DNA from: Candidatus Rhodoferax randersensis
GTDB lineage: Bacteria; Pseudomonadota; Gammaproteobacteria; Burkholderiales; Burkholderiaceae_C
Length of the DNA: 64,000 nt
NCBI GenBank assembly: GCA_016718155.1
Contig: JADKEH010000002.1
Coordinates: 372,001-436,000, forward strand
Direction of reading: 5' to 3'
A model generated the notes under the pieces. The model did not search any database. It saw only the letters and a list, made by a program, of their open reading frames with translations, and was not told where the DNA came from. Below, piece by piece: positions 52,511-62,554 of the stretch (position 1 is the stretch's first letter; every line of letters starts with the position of its first letter). A program made the position numbers and the translations under genes.

Positions 52511-52891
52511 TCAGGCGTCAATCGCGCCGCGCTGCAACTGCTTGCGTTGCACCCGCTGCGGCGCGAACAGTGCCAGCAAGGCCTCCATCAAGGCCTGCGC
52601 CTTGGCCGAGTGGTCGCCGCCAAAGTTGCACACATAGACGTCGAGTGTCACCGCGCCCTGCTCGGGCCAGGTGTGCACGCACAGGTGCGATTCGGCCAGC
52701 AGCACCGTGGCGGTCACGCCCGAGGGGCCCAGTTCGGTGGCCGGGAAGGCGTGGAACAACTGCCCCACTGCCTGCAGGCCGGCTGCTTCAACGGCAGCCA
52801 CACAACGCTGCCCCAGTGCGCTGGCGTCCACCAGCCAAGTGGGCTCGCACTGGCAGTGGTAAAGGTCGGCGGTGAGGTGCAGTCCGTGCAT
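52511..52891 (-). CDS. speD: S-adenosylmethionine decarboxylase proenzyme
   Basis: A 126-residue pyruvoyl-dependent decarboxylase from the ATG at 52891 (MHGLHLTADLYHC). The self-cleavage site is in LLAESHLCVHTWPE, the Ser becoming the pyruvoyl group; FHAFPATELGPSGVTATVLL precedes it and LDVYVCNFG follows. It supplies decarboxylated SAM for aminopropyl transfer, probably to the membrane aminopropyltransferase at 29463-31028. No canonical speE lies adjacent. Divergent from tkt. Confidence 0.93.
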   Translation of the reverse strand: MHGLHLTADLYHCQCEPTWLVDASALGQRCVAAVEAAGLQAVGQLFHAFPATELGPSGVTATVLLAESHLCVHTWPEQGAVTLDVYVCNFGGDHSAKAQALMEALLALFAPQRVQRKQLQRGAIDA

Positions 52892-52999
52892 GGGGCAGAC
52901 TATACGCAAGCCAAGGCGGTTCCTCGCCCGCACGCGCAACAAATTCGGCCGTGCGCCGCGCCCGGTAAAATGTCGGGTTTCCCCCTACCTCACACCACA

Positions 53000-55063
53000 A
53001 TGGACTTGGTACCGATGGCTGATACGACCACCCCCAACACCGCGACCCAAGCCGACATGGCCAATGCCATCCGTGCGCTGGCCATGGATGCCGTGCAGCA
53101 GGCCAACTCCGGCCACCCCGGCGCGCCCATGGGCATGGCCGACATGGCGGTGGGGCTGTGGAGCAAGCACCTCAAGCACAACCCGGCCAACCCCAAGTGG
53201 CTGGACCGCGACCGTTTCGTGCTGTCCAACGGCCATGGTTCGATGCTGATCTATGCCTTGCTGCACCTCACCGGCTACAAGCTGCCGATGAGCGAGCTGA
53301 AGAACTTCCGCCAGTTGCACAGCAAGACCGCCGGCCACCCCGAAGTCGGCGTCACGCCTGGCGTCGAGACCACCACCGGCCCGCTGGGCCAGGGCATCAC
53401 CAACGCCGTGGGCATGGCGCTGGCCGAAAAGCTCCTGGCCAAGGAGTTCAACCGCAAGGACGGTGAGGTCCAGCACGATATCGTCAACCACCACACCTAC
53501 GTGTTCATGGGCGACGGCTGCCTGATGGAAGGCATCAGCCACGAAGCCGTGGCGTTGGCTGGTGCCTGGAAGCTCAACAAGCTGATTGCCTTGTACGACG
53601 ACAACGGCATCTCCATCGACGGTCACGTGACGCCCTGGTTCATCGACAACACCGCGCTGCGCTTTGTGGCCTGTGGCTGGAACGTGCTGGGCCCGATCAA
53701 CGGCCATGACGCAGAGCTGGTGGCCAGCACCCTGGCCGAAGCGAAGAAATCGGAAGAGCGCCCAACGCTGATCATCTGCAAGACCTCCATCGGCAAGGGC
53801 AGCCCAAACCGTGCCAACACCGCCAAGGCCCATGGCGAGCCCCTGGGTGCTGAAGAAATCAAACTCACGCGCGAAGCCCTGGGCTGGCCGCACGCCCCCT
53901 TTGTGGTGCCCAAAGACATCTATGCCGCCTGGGACGCCAAGGCCGCTGGCGCCGCGTCCGAACAAGCCTGGAACGACAAGTTCGCCGCCTACAAGGCAGC
54001 TCACCCGGAGCTCGCCAAAGAGTTGGTGCGCCGCATGAAGGGCGAGTTGCCCAAGCACTTTGCCCAAGTGGCGGTGGACACCGCCGTGGCCGCCCACACC
54101 AAAGCCGAGACGGTCGCCTCGCGCAAGGCCTCGCAGCTGGCACTCGAAGCCTTCACCGCCGCCCTGCCCGAGATGCTGGGCGGCTCGGCCGACCTGACTG
54201 GCTCCAACCTGACCAACACCAAGTCCACGCCCAGTCTGCGTTTCGACTTCACGGGTGAGAGCAATGGCGGGCGCCACATCAACTACGGCGTGCGCGAGTT
54301 CGGCATGGCGGCGGTCATGAACGGCATCGCGCTGCACGGTGGCTTCATCCCCTACGGCGGCACTTTCCTGACCTTCAGCGACTACAGCCGCAACGCCATT
54401 CGCATGGCCGCGCTGATGAAGTTGCGCGTGGTGCACGTGTTCACGCACGACTCGATTGGCCTGGGCGAAGATGGCCCTACCCACCAGTCGATCGAACACG
54501 CGGCCAGCCTGCGGCTGATCCCCAATCTGGATGTCTGGCGTCCCGGTGACACCGCCGAGACCGCCGTGGCGTGGACCGTGGCGCTGCAGAACAAGAGCAA
54601 GCCCACGGCCTTGTTGCTCAGCCGCCAGAACATCAACTACGCGCCCAAGTCCGGCCTGGCCGACATCAGCAAGGGCGCCTACGTGTTGGCCGAGCCGAGC
54701 GAAGTCGGCCTCAAGAAGAAGGCCCAGGCCGTCATCATCGCCACCGGCTCCGAAGTGCAACTGGCACTCAAGGCACAAGAGCTTCTTGCTGCTAAAAAAA
54801 TAGCTGTGCGGGTCGTCTCCATGCCCAGTACCACCACGTTTGACAAACAAAACGAAGCCTACAAGAGTGCCGTGTTGCCGGCCGGCGTGCCGCGCATTGC
54901 GGTCGAGATGGGTGTCACCGATGGCTGGTGGAAATACGGCTGCGCCGCCGTGGTGGGTATTGACACCTACGGCGAGTCAGCCCCGGCGCCGGTGCTGTTC
55001 AAGCTGTTTGGTTTCACGCCGGAGAACGTGGCGGAAACCGTGCAAACGGTATTGGGTAAGTAG
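53000..55063 (+). CDS. tkt: transketolase
   Basis: A 687-residue thiamine-diphosphate enzyme of the pentose-phosphate and Calvin pathways. TPP/metal motif GDGCLMEGISHEAVALAG, HGAPMGMAD-type PGAPMGMADMAVGLW near residue 40, and the C-terminal VFTHDSIGLGEDGPTHQSIE are typical. Start ATG at 53000; the ATG at 53015 (MADTTTPNT) is an equally plausible start. Near the 3' end (~54781-54810) the sequence coding for LLAAKKIAV has the GCTACT-AAATAGC repeat pattern. It precedes gap. Confidence 0.95.
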   Translation: MDLVPMADTTTPNTATQADMANAIRALAMDAVQQANSGHPGAPMGMADMAVGLWSKHLKHNPANPKWLDRDRFVLSNGHGSMLIYALLHLTGYKLPMSELKNFRQLHSKTAGHPEVGVTPGVETTTGPLGQGITNAVGMALAEKLLAKEFNRKDGEVQHDIVNHHTYVFMGDGCLMEGISHEAVALAGAWKLNKLIALYDDNGISIDGHVTPWFIDNTALRFVACGWNVLGPINGHDAELVASTLAEAKKSEERPTLIICKTSIGKGSPNRANTAKAHGEPLGAEEIKLTREALGWPHAPFVVPKDIYAAWDAKAAGAASEQAWNDKFAAYKAAHPELAKELVRRMKGELPKHFAQVAVDTAVAAHTKAETVASRKASQLALEAFTAALPEMLGGSADLTGSNLTNTKSTPSLRFDFTGESNGGRHINYGVREFGMAAVMNGIALHGGFIPYGGTFLTFSDYSRNAIRMAALMKLRVVHVFTHDSIGLGEDGPTHQSIEHAASLRLIPNLDVWRPGDTAETAVAWTVALQNKSKPTALLLSRQNINYAPKSGLADISKGAYVLAEPSEVGLKKKAQAVIIATGSEVQLALKAQELLAAKKIAVRVVSMPSTTTFDKQNEAYKSAVLPAGVPRIAVEMGVTDGWWKYGCAAVVGIDTYGESAPAPVLFKLFGFTPENVAETVQTVLGK
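54781..54810. repeat. short GCTxCTAAAAAAATAGCTG repeat inside tkt
   Basis: GCTTCTTGCTGCTAAAAAAATAGCTG has the family's GCTGCTA-AAATAGC core. It is in frame and encodes L-L-A-A-K-K-I-A-V of transketolase. Confidence 0.5.
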
Positions 55064-55095
55064 TTCACTCGCAAGGGGCCTATGTACATTGAGTT

Positions 55096-55219
55096 GTCAT
55101 TGCGAGCGCAGCGCGGCAATCCAGGAAGTCATGGATTGCCGCGCTGCGCCTCGCGATGACGATGCAGGTTCAAGGTCCGTGTGCGGTATCGGCCCGGATT
55201 CGGGAGGCTCGCAATGACG
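55096..55219. repeat. palindromic dispersed repeat between tkt and gap
   Basis: The first part (55096-55160) starts GTCATTGCGAGCGCAGCGCG and ends GCGCTGCGCCTCGCGATGAC, with about 30 bp symmetric arms around CCAGGAAGTCATGG. The second part (to 55219) carries TTCAAGGTCCGTGTGCGGTA and TTCGGGAGGCTCGCAATGAC, repeated at 62100-62152. The element lies upstream of gap and could form a strong RNA hairpin. Confidence 0.75.
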
Positions 55220-55258
55220 GGCCTTAGCGCTTCAGGTTTTTAACTCGTGGAGATGTTT

Positions 55259-56257
<999 letters not shown>

Positions 56258-56275
56258 GCGGTTCTTGCGGCCATG

Positions 56276-56304
56276 AAAAACGCGCCTTCGGGCGCGTTTT
56301 GTTT
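56276..56304 (+). terminator. rho-independent terminator after gap
   Basis: AAAAACGCGCC-TTCG-GGCGCGTTTTGTTT: a perfect stem with a stable UUCG-type tetraloop and a T-rich tail, 18 bp after the gap stop codon. Confidence 0.9.
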
Positions 56305-56393
56305 AGCCCGCGCCACGGCTGCAACCCTGCCGTGCCAAAATGGAACAACAGTGACCCCATCACATTGACGTTTCCCAAATGCATGAAGCAGAC

Positions 56394-56530
56394 CCGTCAT
56401 TGCGAGCGTAGCGCGTTGCCGCGTCGCTTGCGCTCCTCGCAATGACGGTTTTATCAAGGGCACATCCACCGTGGATTGCCGCGCACGCGCAGTACGGGTC
56501 CTGGATTGCTTCACTTCGTTCGTAATGACG
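56394..56530. repeat. palindromic dispersed repeats between gap and phoX
   Basis: Two elements lie side by side: one beginning CGTCATTGCGAGCGTAGCGC and ending CTCCTCGCAATGACG (to 56446), and one with GGATTGCCGCGCACGCG and GGATTGCTTCACTTCG ending CGTAATGACG. They resemble the elements at 34875, 55096 and 61991. The rest of 56258-56573 holds the gap terminator and nothing else I can support. Confidence 0.7.
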
Positions 56531-56573
56531 ACGCGTTGCGGCGGCCCGTCCCACAAGTTTTCAGGAGATCAGC

Positions 56574-58499
56574 ATGGCTAAAGACTTCGACACGATGGAA
56601 GACAGCAACCGTTCTTCCAACCTCAGCATCCATGACGTCATCAACGCCTCGCGGCGAACGCTGCTCAAAGGTGGCGCGGCGGCATCGCTGGCGGCCATCG
56701 TGGCGCCGCTGGGCGCATCACTGACAGCCTGTGCGGCGATGGGCCCGCATCGGCCAAAAATGGGCTTCAAGGGGGTGCCGATCGGCATGGGGGACAAACT
56801 GGTCGTCCCCGAGGGGTATGTCGCCACGCCCATTGCACGATGGGGTGAGCCGATCGGCATCGCCGGGAACATGCCGGCCTTCAAGATCGACGGCTCCAAT
56901 TCGGCGGCTGATCAGGCGGTGCAGTTGGGCATGCACCACGACGGGCTTGAATACTTTCCGCTGGATGGCTCGCGCCGTGGGCTGATTGCGTTGAACCATG
57001 AATACGCCGATGACGGACTGCTGCACGTCGGTGGGTTCGCCAACATGGATGCAGAGAAGGTTAAGAAGTCTCAAAACGCACATGGCTTGTCGGTGTACGA
57101 AGTTGAATTGAAAGACGGTACCTGGGCGATGGTGCGTCCGTCGCGTTTCGCCCGTCGCTTCACGATGGACACGCCCTTTGTCGTTGGCGGTCCGGCTGCG
57201 GGGCACGCCATGATGCGCACCTCCGCTGACCCGGCCGGTCGCACCGTGCTGGGCACACTGAACAACTGCGCGTCGAGTCAGACGCCGTGGGGCACCTATT
57301 TGTCGGGCGAGGAGAACTGGGCGTTCTATTTTGGCGCGGGTGACAACCCGACGCCGCATCAGCGCCGCTGGGGTGCGCGCAAGGACGGCTCTTACCAGTG
57401 GGAAAAGTTCGACCCCCGTTTTGACCTGCGCCAAAACCCCAACGAGTTCAACCGCTTTGGCTGGGTGGTGGAGGTGGACCCGATGGACCCCACCAGCACG
57501 CCGGTGAAACGCACCGCACTGGGCCGCGCCGCACACGAGGGCGCCTGGGTCGGCGTCACCCGGGATGGCCGGGCGGTGGTGTATTCCGGCGAAGATGCGC
57601 GCTTTGAATACATCTACAAATTTGTCAGCCGCGACAAGATCCGCCCCGCCGGTGGCGGGTTGACCAAGGCGCAGGCCAACAAGGACCTGCTCGACCATGG
57701 CACCTTGTTTGTGGCCCGATTTGATGCCGATGGCACCGGCCGCTGGTTGCCGTTGGTACACGGTCAGGGTCCGCTGACGGCTGCCAACGGTTTTGCCGAT
57801 CAGGGCGAGGTCGTGATCAAGGCGCGCCAAGCCAGTGACTTGCTGGGCGCCACCAAAATGGACCGCCCCGAGTGGCTGGCGATCGACCCGACCAATGGAT
57901 GGGTCTACTGCACGCTTACCAACAACACCTCGCGGGGTCAGCCCAACCAGCCCGGCGTAGACGCCGCCAACCCACGTGCCAACAACACCATGGGCCAGAT
58001 CATCCGCTGGAAGGACCAAGGCGACTTTGATGGTGTTGGTTTCGAATGGAATCTGCTGGCGCTGGCCGGTGATCCGGCCAATGAGCGACCCGAGGCCAAA
58101 GGCAATATCAAGGGGGACATCTATGGCTGCCCGGACGGTCTTGCCTTTGACCAGCGCGGCCTGCTGTGGATCCAGACCGATGCCCACGCCACCCAGATGT
58201 ACAAAGGCGAATTCAAGGGCATCGGCAACAACCAGATGCTGGCCTGCGATCCGGCGACCGGGGAAACCCGGCGCTTTCTGACCGGGCCGACCAATTGCGA
58301 AATCACCGGCATCACCTTCACGCCGGATGGCACCACGGTTTTCATCAGCGTGCAGCACCCCGGCGAGACCCCGACGGACCGCAGCGACCCAAAGGACCCC
58401 GCCAAATACTCCAACTGGCCCGACTACACACCGGGTGGGCGGCCGCGCTCCTCCAACGTGGCGATCCGCAAAAAGGATGGTGGCGTGATCGGAACTTGA
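56574..58499 (+). CDS. phoX: PhoX-family Tat-exported phosphatase (DUF839)
   Basis: A 641-residue alkaline phosphatase of the PhoX family. The twin-arginine signal is SRRTLLKGGAAASLAAIVAP (residues ~26-50), followed by a lipobox-like LTAC. The body shows GLIALNHEYADDGLL (metal-binding), NCASSQTPWGTYLSGEEN and HEGAWVGVTRDGRAVVYSGE, typical of PhoX calcium/iron sites. It releases phosphate from organic esters in the periplasm. No Pho box was recognised. Confidence 0.9.
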   Translation: MAKDFDTMEDSNRSSNLSIHDVINASRRTLLKGGAAASLAAIVAPLGASLTACAAMGPHRPKMGFKGVPIGMGDKLVVPEGYVATPIARWGEPIGIAGNMPAFKIDGSNSAADQAVQLGMHHDGLEYFPLDGSRRGLIALNHEYADDGLLHVGGFANMDAEKVKKSQNAHGLSVYEVELKDGTWAMVRPSRFARRFTMDTPFVVGGPAAGHAMMRTSADPAGRTVLGTLNNCASSQTPWGTYLSGEENWAFYFGAGDNPTPHQRRWGARKDGSYQWEKFDPRFDLRQNPNEFNRFGWVVEVDPMDPTSTPVKRTALGRAAHEGAWVGVTRDGRAVVYSGEDARFEYIYKFVSRDKIRPAGGGLTKAQANKDLLDHGTLFVARFDADGTGRWLPLVHGQGPLTAANGFADQGEVVIKARQASDLLGATKMDRPEWLAIDPTNGWVYCTLTNNTSRGQPNQPGVDAANPRANNTMGQIIRWKDQGDFDGVGFEWNLLALAGDPANERPEAKGNIKGDIYGCPDGLAFDQRGLLWIQTDAHATQMYKGEFKGIGNNQMLACDPATGETRRFLTGPTNCEITGITFTPDGTTVFISVQHPGETPTDRSDPKDPAKYSNWPDYTPGGRPRSSNVAIRKKDGGVIGT

Positions 58500-59213
58500 T
58501 CAGCGCGCGGGTATCGCCAGCCCCTTGCGCACGGCTGGCCGCGCCACAAACGCCGCCAGGGCGCGCGTCACATGCGGAAAGTCTTGCATGCCGACCAGGT
58601 CAGCGGCCTCGTAGCGCTCAATCAGGTTGCGTACCCAGGGGAAGACCGCGATGTCAGCAATGGTGTAGCCGTCGCCCATGATCCAGGTGCGCGCGGCCAG
58701 GCGCTGGTTGAGCACGCCCAGCAGGCGCTTGCTCTCAGCCACGTAGCGGCCCAGCGGGCGCTTGTCCTCATAGTCCTTGCCTGCAAACACCTTGAAGAAC
58801 CCAACTTGCCCGAACATCGGCCCAACGCCGCCCATCTGCCACATCAGCCACTGAATCGTCTCGTAGCGTTGCGCGGCATCCTGCGGGATGAACTGACCCG
58901 TCTTCTCCGCCAGGTACAACAGAATCGCGCCGGACTCGAACAGCGCCAGCGGCTTGCCGCCCGGACCATCGGGGTCGATGATGGCCGGAATCTTGTTGTT
59001 GGGGTTGAGCGACAAAAACTCTGGCGACATCTGGTCGTTGGTCTCAAAGCTGACCAGATGGGGCTCGTAGGGCAGGCCCAGTTCTTCGAGCATGATCGAC
59101 ACCTTCACGCCGTTGGGCGTGGTCAGCGAGTAAAGCTGCAGCCGATCGGGATGTTGGGCGGGCCATTTGTGGGTGATGGGGTGGTCGATCCTCGGGGCGG
59201 CGTGGTCAGTCAT
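58500..59213 (-). CDS. glutathione S-transferase-like protein (YghU/YfcG type)
   Basis: A 237-residue GST from the ATG at 59213. The thioredoxin-like N-terminal domain (LQLYSLTTPNGVKVSIMLEE) has the T-P-N-G motif of nu-class YghU/YfcG enzymes, which bind two glutathiones and reduce disulfides. The all-helical C-terminal domain includes WLMWQMGGVGPMFGQVGFFK and DIAVFPWVRNLIERY. It converges with phoX, ending next to its stop. Confidence 0.88.
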   Translation of the reverse strand: MTDHAAPRIDHPITHKWPAQHPDRLQLYSLTTPNGVKVSIMLEELGLPYEPHLVSFETNDQMSPEFLSLNPNNKIPAIIDPDGPGGKPLALFESGAILLYLAEKTGQFIPQDAAQRYETIQWLMWQMGGVGPMFGQVGFFKVFAGKDYEDKRPLGRYVAESKRLLGVLNQRLAARTWIMGDGYTIADIAVFPWVRNLIERYEAADLVGMQDFPHVTRALAAFVARPAVRKGLAIPAR

Positions 59214-59311
59214 GGTCAAGGTCCTTTGAGAGGGCGGCGAACAGCGCCCAGAAATCCGAATTGTCGGTGCGAAGTCGATTCCCTGCAGCCGCCCGGCCCG
59301 GCGTGCCAAGC

Positions 59312-59962
59312 TCACCGGCTGAAGTTCAAGAAGTGCCCCTTGTAGGCTTCACCTGTGCACTGAGTGACGCCGGCCCGCTGCACATCCGACACGTAACCCC
59401 GTGCCACCATGCTGCGGCAGAAGGCGGTGCGGTTGCCGCGATCGGGGTCCAGCACGATGATGTTGGCCCGCTCGTTGGCGTGTAAGTCAATAAAGGTGGC
59501 CAGCGCTTCGGGCTGGTTGCGCTCGTACAGCACATCGCTGGCAATGATCAGGTCGAACCTGCCCAGCGCCAGGTTCTCGCGGTTCCAGTGACCGGTCTGG
59601 TACTTCAATCGCGGCAAGTGGTTAAGGCGCAGGTTCTCCCGCAGAAACCCTTCAGTCAGCGGATGGCAGTCGCTGGCCGTGATGTCGCCCAGACGACGGT
59701 GAATCACCAGACTGGCCAGCGCCAGGCCACAGCCCACTTCCAGAATGCGTTTGCCGTTGATGTGGTAAGTCTGCATGGCATTGGCCAGCATGCGCGCCGA
59801 GGGCCACACCATGCCAAACAGCGGCCAGGACGCGCACGAGATGCCGGCGGCCAGCGCCGCGCCATCGGGGTCGGCATACTGCTGGCGGTCAAGCAGTGAA
59901 CGGATCTCGAAGTTCGAACTACCCAACAAGTGGGTTTCGTGTTTGACCTGGTAGCCTGGCAT
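59312..59962 (-). CDS. METTL21-like SAM-dependent protein methyltransferase
   Basis: A 216-residue class I methyltransferase. SAM-binding motif ILEVGCGLALASLVI near residue 75, post-I acidic ITASDCHPL, and the catalytic-region DLIIASDVLYERNQPEAL, which matches the D-V-L-Y-type motif of nicotinamide N-methyltransferase/METTL21 lysine methyltransferases. The target protein is unknown. It lies 17 bp after pepF on the same strand and is probably cotranscribed. Confidence 0.8.
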   Translation of the reverse strand: MPGYQVKHETHLLGSSNFEIRSLLDRQQYADPDGAALAAGISCASWPLFGMVWPSARMLANAMQTYHINGKRILEVGCGLALASLVIHRRLGDITASDCHPLTEGFLRENLRLNHLPRLKYQTGHWNRENLALGRFDLIIASDVLYERNQPEALATFIDLHANERANIIVLDPDRGNRTAFCRSMVARGYVSDVQRAGVTQCTGEAYKGHFLNFSR

Positions 59963-59979
59963 CGGTTAGCGCCTGTGCC

Positions 59980-61785
59980 TCAAACTGAAAAAGCCAGTTC
60001 AAGCTCGTCGATCAGCCTGCCTACATAGGCCACGGCGTCGTGAATCGGCGCTGGCGAATGCATGTCGATGCCGGCGGCCTGCATCAGCTCCAGGGGTTTG
60101 AGCGTGCCACCAGCCTTGAGCACCTTGAGCCAGCGCTCCACCGCGGGCTGTCCTTCGTCCTGGACCAAGCGGGCCATCGCCGTCGAGGCGACCAGGCCAA
60201 CCGAGTAGGTGTAGGGATACAGGCCCATGTAGTAGTGGGGCTGGCGCATCCAGGTCATGCGGGCGCCCTCGTCGATCTCCACTGTGTCACCCCAGAACGC
60301 GCTCAGGATGTCGCCGGTGCGCTGGTTCAGCACCGACGCCGTGATTGCCTGGCCCGCCTCCGCCAGCGCGTACACCTGGTGCTGCAGCTCGGCCTCCAGC
60401 AGGTGCGTCACGAAGTTGTGGTGGAAGGTGCCCAGCACTTGCATGATGACCGCGCGACGCATGCGCAGGTCGGTGCTTTGGCCCAGGACGTGGTGCGCCA
60501 GCAGCATCTCGTTCATGATCGACGGCGCCTCCACAAAAGGCATGGCCGGGCGGGTGTTGACCAGCCGCTGGTGTTTCATCGCCAGACCAAAATGCCCACC
60601 ATGGCCCAACTCGTGCGCCAGTGTGAACACGTTGCGCATCGAATCGGCCCAGGTGATCAGGATGTAGGGGTGCACGCCATAAGGCGAGGCACAAAAGGCG
60701 CCTGAGGACTTGCCCACGTTGTCGGCCCGGTCCACCCAGCGTTCGGTCAGCGCGGTGCGCGTGAAGGCGCAGTACTCCGGCCCCATCACCGCCAGCGCAT
60801 CCAGAATCAGCGCGCAGGCTTCGTCATAGGTCACGCGGGGGTTGAACGCGGGGTCCAGCGGCGCCTTGATGTCGCAATACAGCAGCTTGTCCAGGCCCAG
60901 CACGCGCTGGCGCAGCCGGGCGTAACGGCGCATGTGCGGCGCCAGTTCGGTCTGGATGATCTGCAGGATGTTGGTGTACAGCGTTGCCGGAACCTTGTGA
61001 GCCTGCAGCAGAAATTCCTCCGTGCTGGGGTAGTGGCGCAAGCGGGCCAGCACCACGTTCTTTTTGACTTCAGTCGCGAAGGTGGCCGCATAGGTGTGGT
61101 TGTAGGCCTTCAGCCCCGCGCTGAACGACTGCCAGGCGCCGCGGCGCACACTGCAGTCCTCATTCGATTCGTAAGTGGATTCATACGAGTTGAAGGAGTT
61201 GGGGTAGACCGCGCCGGCGGCGTCTGTGAACGGCGCAAACTGGATGTCGCTGGACTTGGAGCGGTTGTAGATCATCGAGGGCGATCCCATCACCTCGCCC
61301 AGCGCGGCCAACACCTGCTCGGTATCGGCGCCCAGCCGGTGTGGTCGCAACGCCAACAGGTCCTGCAGGTAAATCTGGTGGGCCGCCAGGCCGGGCTCGC
61401 TGGCGAGATAGTGCTCCACCACGCCATCGGGCAGTTGCAGTATTTCCGAGTCCACAAACGCCAGGCTGGCGCTCAGTCGGGCGCTGAGAGCGGCCACGCG
61501 CGCTGTTGCCGCCTGGCTGTTGGGGTTGGTGCCGTCCTGCGCGTTGCGCAGGTGCGCGAAAGTGACGACGCGGATGAAGCGCTGTTGGATCGCCTCCACG
61601 GTGTCCAGACACGCCAGCAAGGTGGTGGCACTGTCGCCCAGTTGGCCCTGGTAGGGGCTGACATCGGCGCGTGCCGCGTCCACGCCTTCGAGCGCAGCCT
61701 CCCAATCGGCGGCGCTGGCAAACAGGTCGTCAAGGTTCCAGGTCAGCTCGACGGGGACCTCGGCGCGGGCGGGGCGGGTTTTCAT
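59980..61785 (-). CDS. pepF: oligoendopeptidase F (peptidase family M3)
   Basis: A 601-residue M3 metalloprotease. The zinc motif FTLAHELGHGGHFGLA (HELGH) is near residue 390, with NRSKSSDIQFAPF and YSVGLVASTAM elsewhere as in PepF. It hydrolyses peptides of 7-17 residues in the cytoplasm. It starts MKTRPARAEVPVELTWNLDD, the usual family N-terminus. Confidence 0.92.
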   Translation of the reverse strand: MKTRPARAEVPVELTWNLDDLFASAADWEAALEGVDAARADVSPYQGQLGDSATTLLACLDTVEAIQQRFIRVVTFAHLRNAQDGTNPNSQAATARVAALSARLSASLAFVDSEILQLPDGVVEHYLASEPGLAAHQIYLQDLLALRPHRLGADTEQVLAALGEVMGSPSMIYNRSKSSDIQFAPFTDAAGAVYPNSFNSYESTYESNEDCSVRRGAWQSFSAGLKAYNHTYAATFATEVKKNVVLARLRHYPSTEEFLLQAHKVPATLYTNILQIIQTELAPHMRRYARLRQRVLGLDKLLYCDIKAPLDPAFNPRVTYDEACALILDALAVMGPEYCAFTRTALTERWVDRADNVGKSSGAFCASPYGVHPYILITWADSMRNVFTLAHELGHGGHFGLAMKHQRLVNTRPAMPFVEAPSIMNEMLLAHHVLGQSTDLRMRRAVIMQVLGTFHHNFVTHLLEAELQHQVYALAEAGQAITASVLNQRTGDILSAFWGDTVEIDEGARMTWMRQPHYYMGLYPYTYSVGLVASTAMARLVQDEGQPAVERWLKVLKAGGTLKPLELMQAAGIDMHSPAPIHDAVAYVGRLIDELELAFSV

Positions 61786-61990
61786 TGTGTGAGGCCGTAT
61801 CGTTGGTGGTGTGGGTTAACCATACTACCCAGTCTGGCCACCGACCGTTGGACCTGAAGCAAACACCGCCCAAATCGTTGCGCGCATCCCTGTTCATCTT
61901 CGAGGCAAAGGCGCCCGGTGAAATATTGCCTTTGCCATCGGGGTCTGGTCGGCCCTTCGCGAGTTGCGATGCGTGAGCGTGAAAGTACAT

Positions 61991-62152
61991 CGTCATTGCG
62001 AACGAAGTGAAGCAATCCAGGTCTCCTGAACCCATGGACTGCCGCGCGGTATTCGTCATTGGAGCAGCAGCGACGCGGCAATTGCAGTGATGCCATCAGG
62101 TTCAAGGTCCGTGTGCGTTATCGGTCCGGATTCGGGAGGTTCGCAATGACGG
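61991..62152. repeat. composite palindromic dispersed repeat upstream of pepF
   Basis: It begins CGTCATTGCGAACGAAGTGA and contains internal copies (ATTCGTCATTGGAGCAGC), then TTCAAGGTCCGTGTGCGTTA and TTCGGGAGGTTCGCAATGAC, which also occur at 55163-55219. The unit is longer than single copies elsewhere, so two elements have joined. The interval 61786-62279 holds this element and no gene I can support. Confidence 0.75.
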
Positions 62153-62279
62153 TTGCCTTTCATGATATGGGTGGGCTTGAGCCCATGTCAGGTAAAAGCA
62201 AACAAGCGCGCTGCCGGTCACGAAGGTGCCAGTGAGCTGGCCTTGGTGAACCCGATCCGCGTGGAATGTTCGAACTAAA

Positions 62280-62534
62280 CTACCGCCCCAATACCGACCA
62301 ACCAGCATGCCGGTTGACCTTGTTGTTCTCATACTCCCAGATGGTGCCGCAGCGCTCGCAGCGGTACTTGGTGATGGTCACCGACCCGTGTTTGTGCGCC
62401 ACGGTGCGGTGCGTGCCCTGCATCAGCTCGGGGTGACCCTTGGCGCGGCGCCAGTGTTGCTGCACACCGGCGCAGGCGTCGCACATCTCCGCAGTCTTGA
62501 CCGGCTCAGGCCGAAGGGGTAGGTCTTGGGGCAT
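62280..62534 (-). CDS. small zinc-ribbon protein
   Basis: An 84-residue protein from the ATG at 62534 (MPQDLPLRPEPVKTAEMCDA). Two C-x2-C pairs (EMCDACAGVQ and YRCERCGTIWEYE), about 45 residues apart, would bind one zinc. The rest is basic and His-rich. The upstream in-frame region is antisense-like and less convincing. Function unknown; it follows the AlkZ-like gene. Confidence 0.6.
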   Translation of the reverse strand: MPQDLPLRPEPVKTAEMCDACAGVQQHWRRAKGHPELMQGTHRTVAHKHGSVTITKYRCERCGTIWEYENNKVNRHAGWSVLGR

Positions 62535-62554
62535 GGTGGGCTGCTCGTAAATGC

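Noticed and set aside
52985..54850. Long open frame (621 codons) antisense to tkt
   Set aside because: Opposite strand of transketolase, low-complexity His/Gly/Val-rich product and no ribosome-binding signal.
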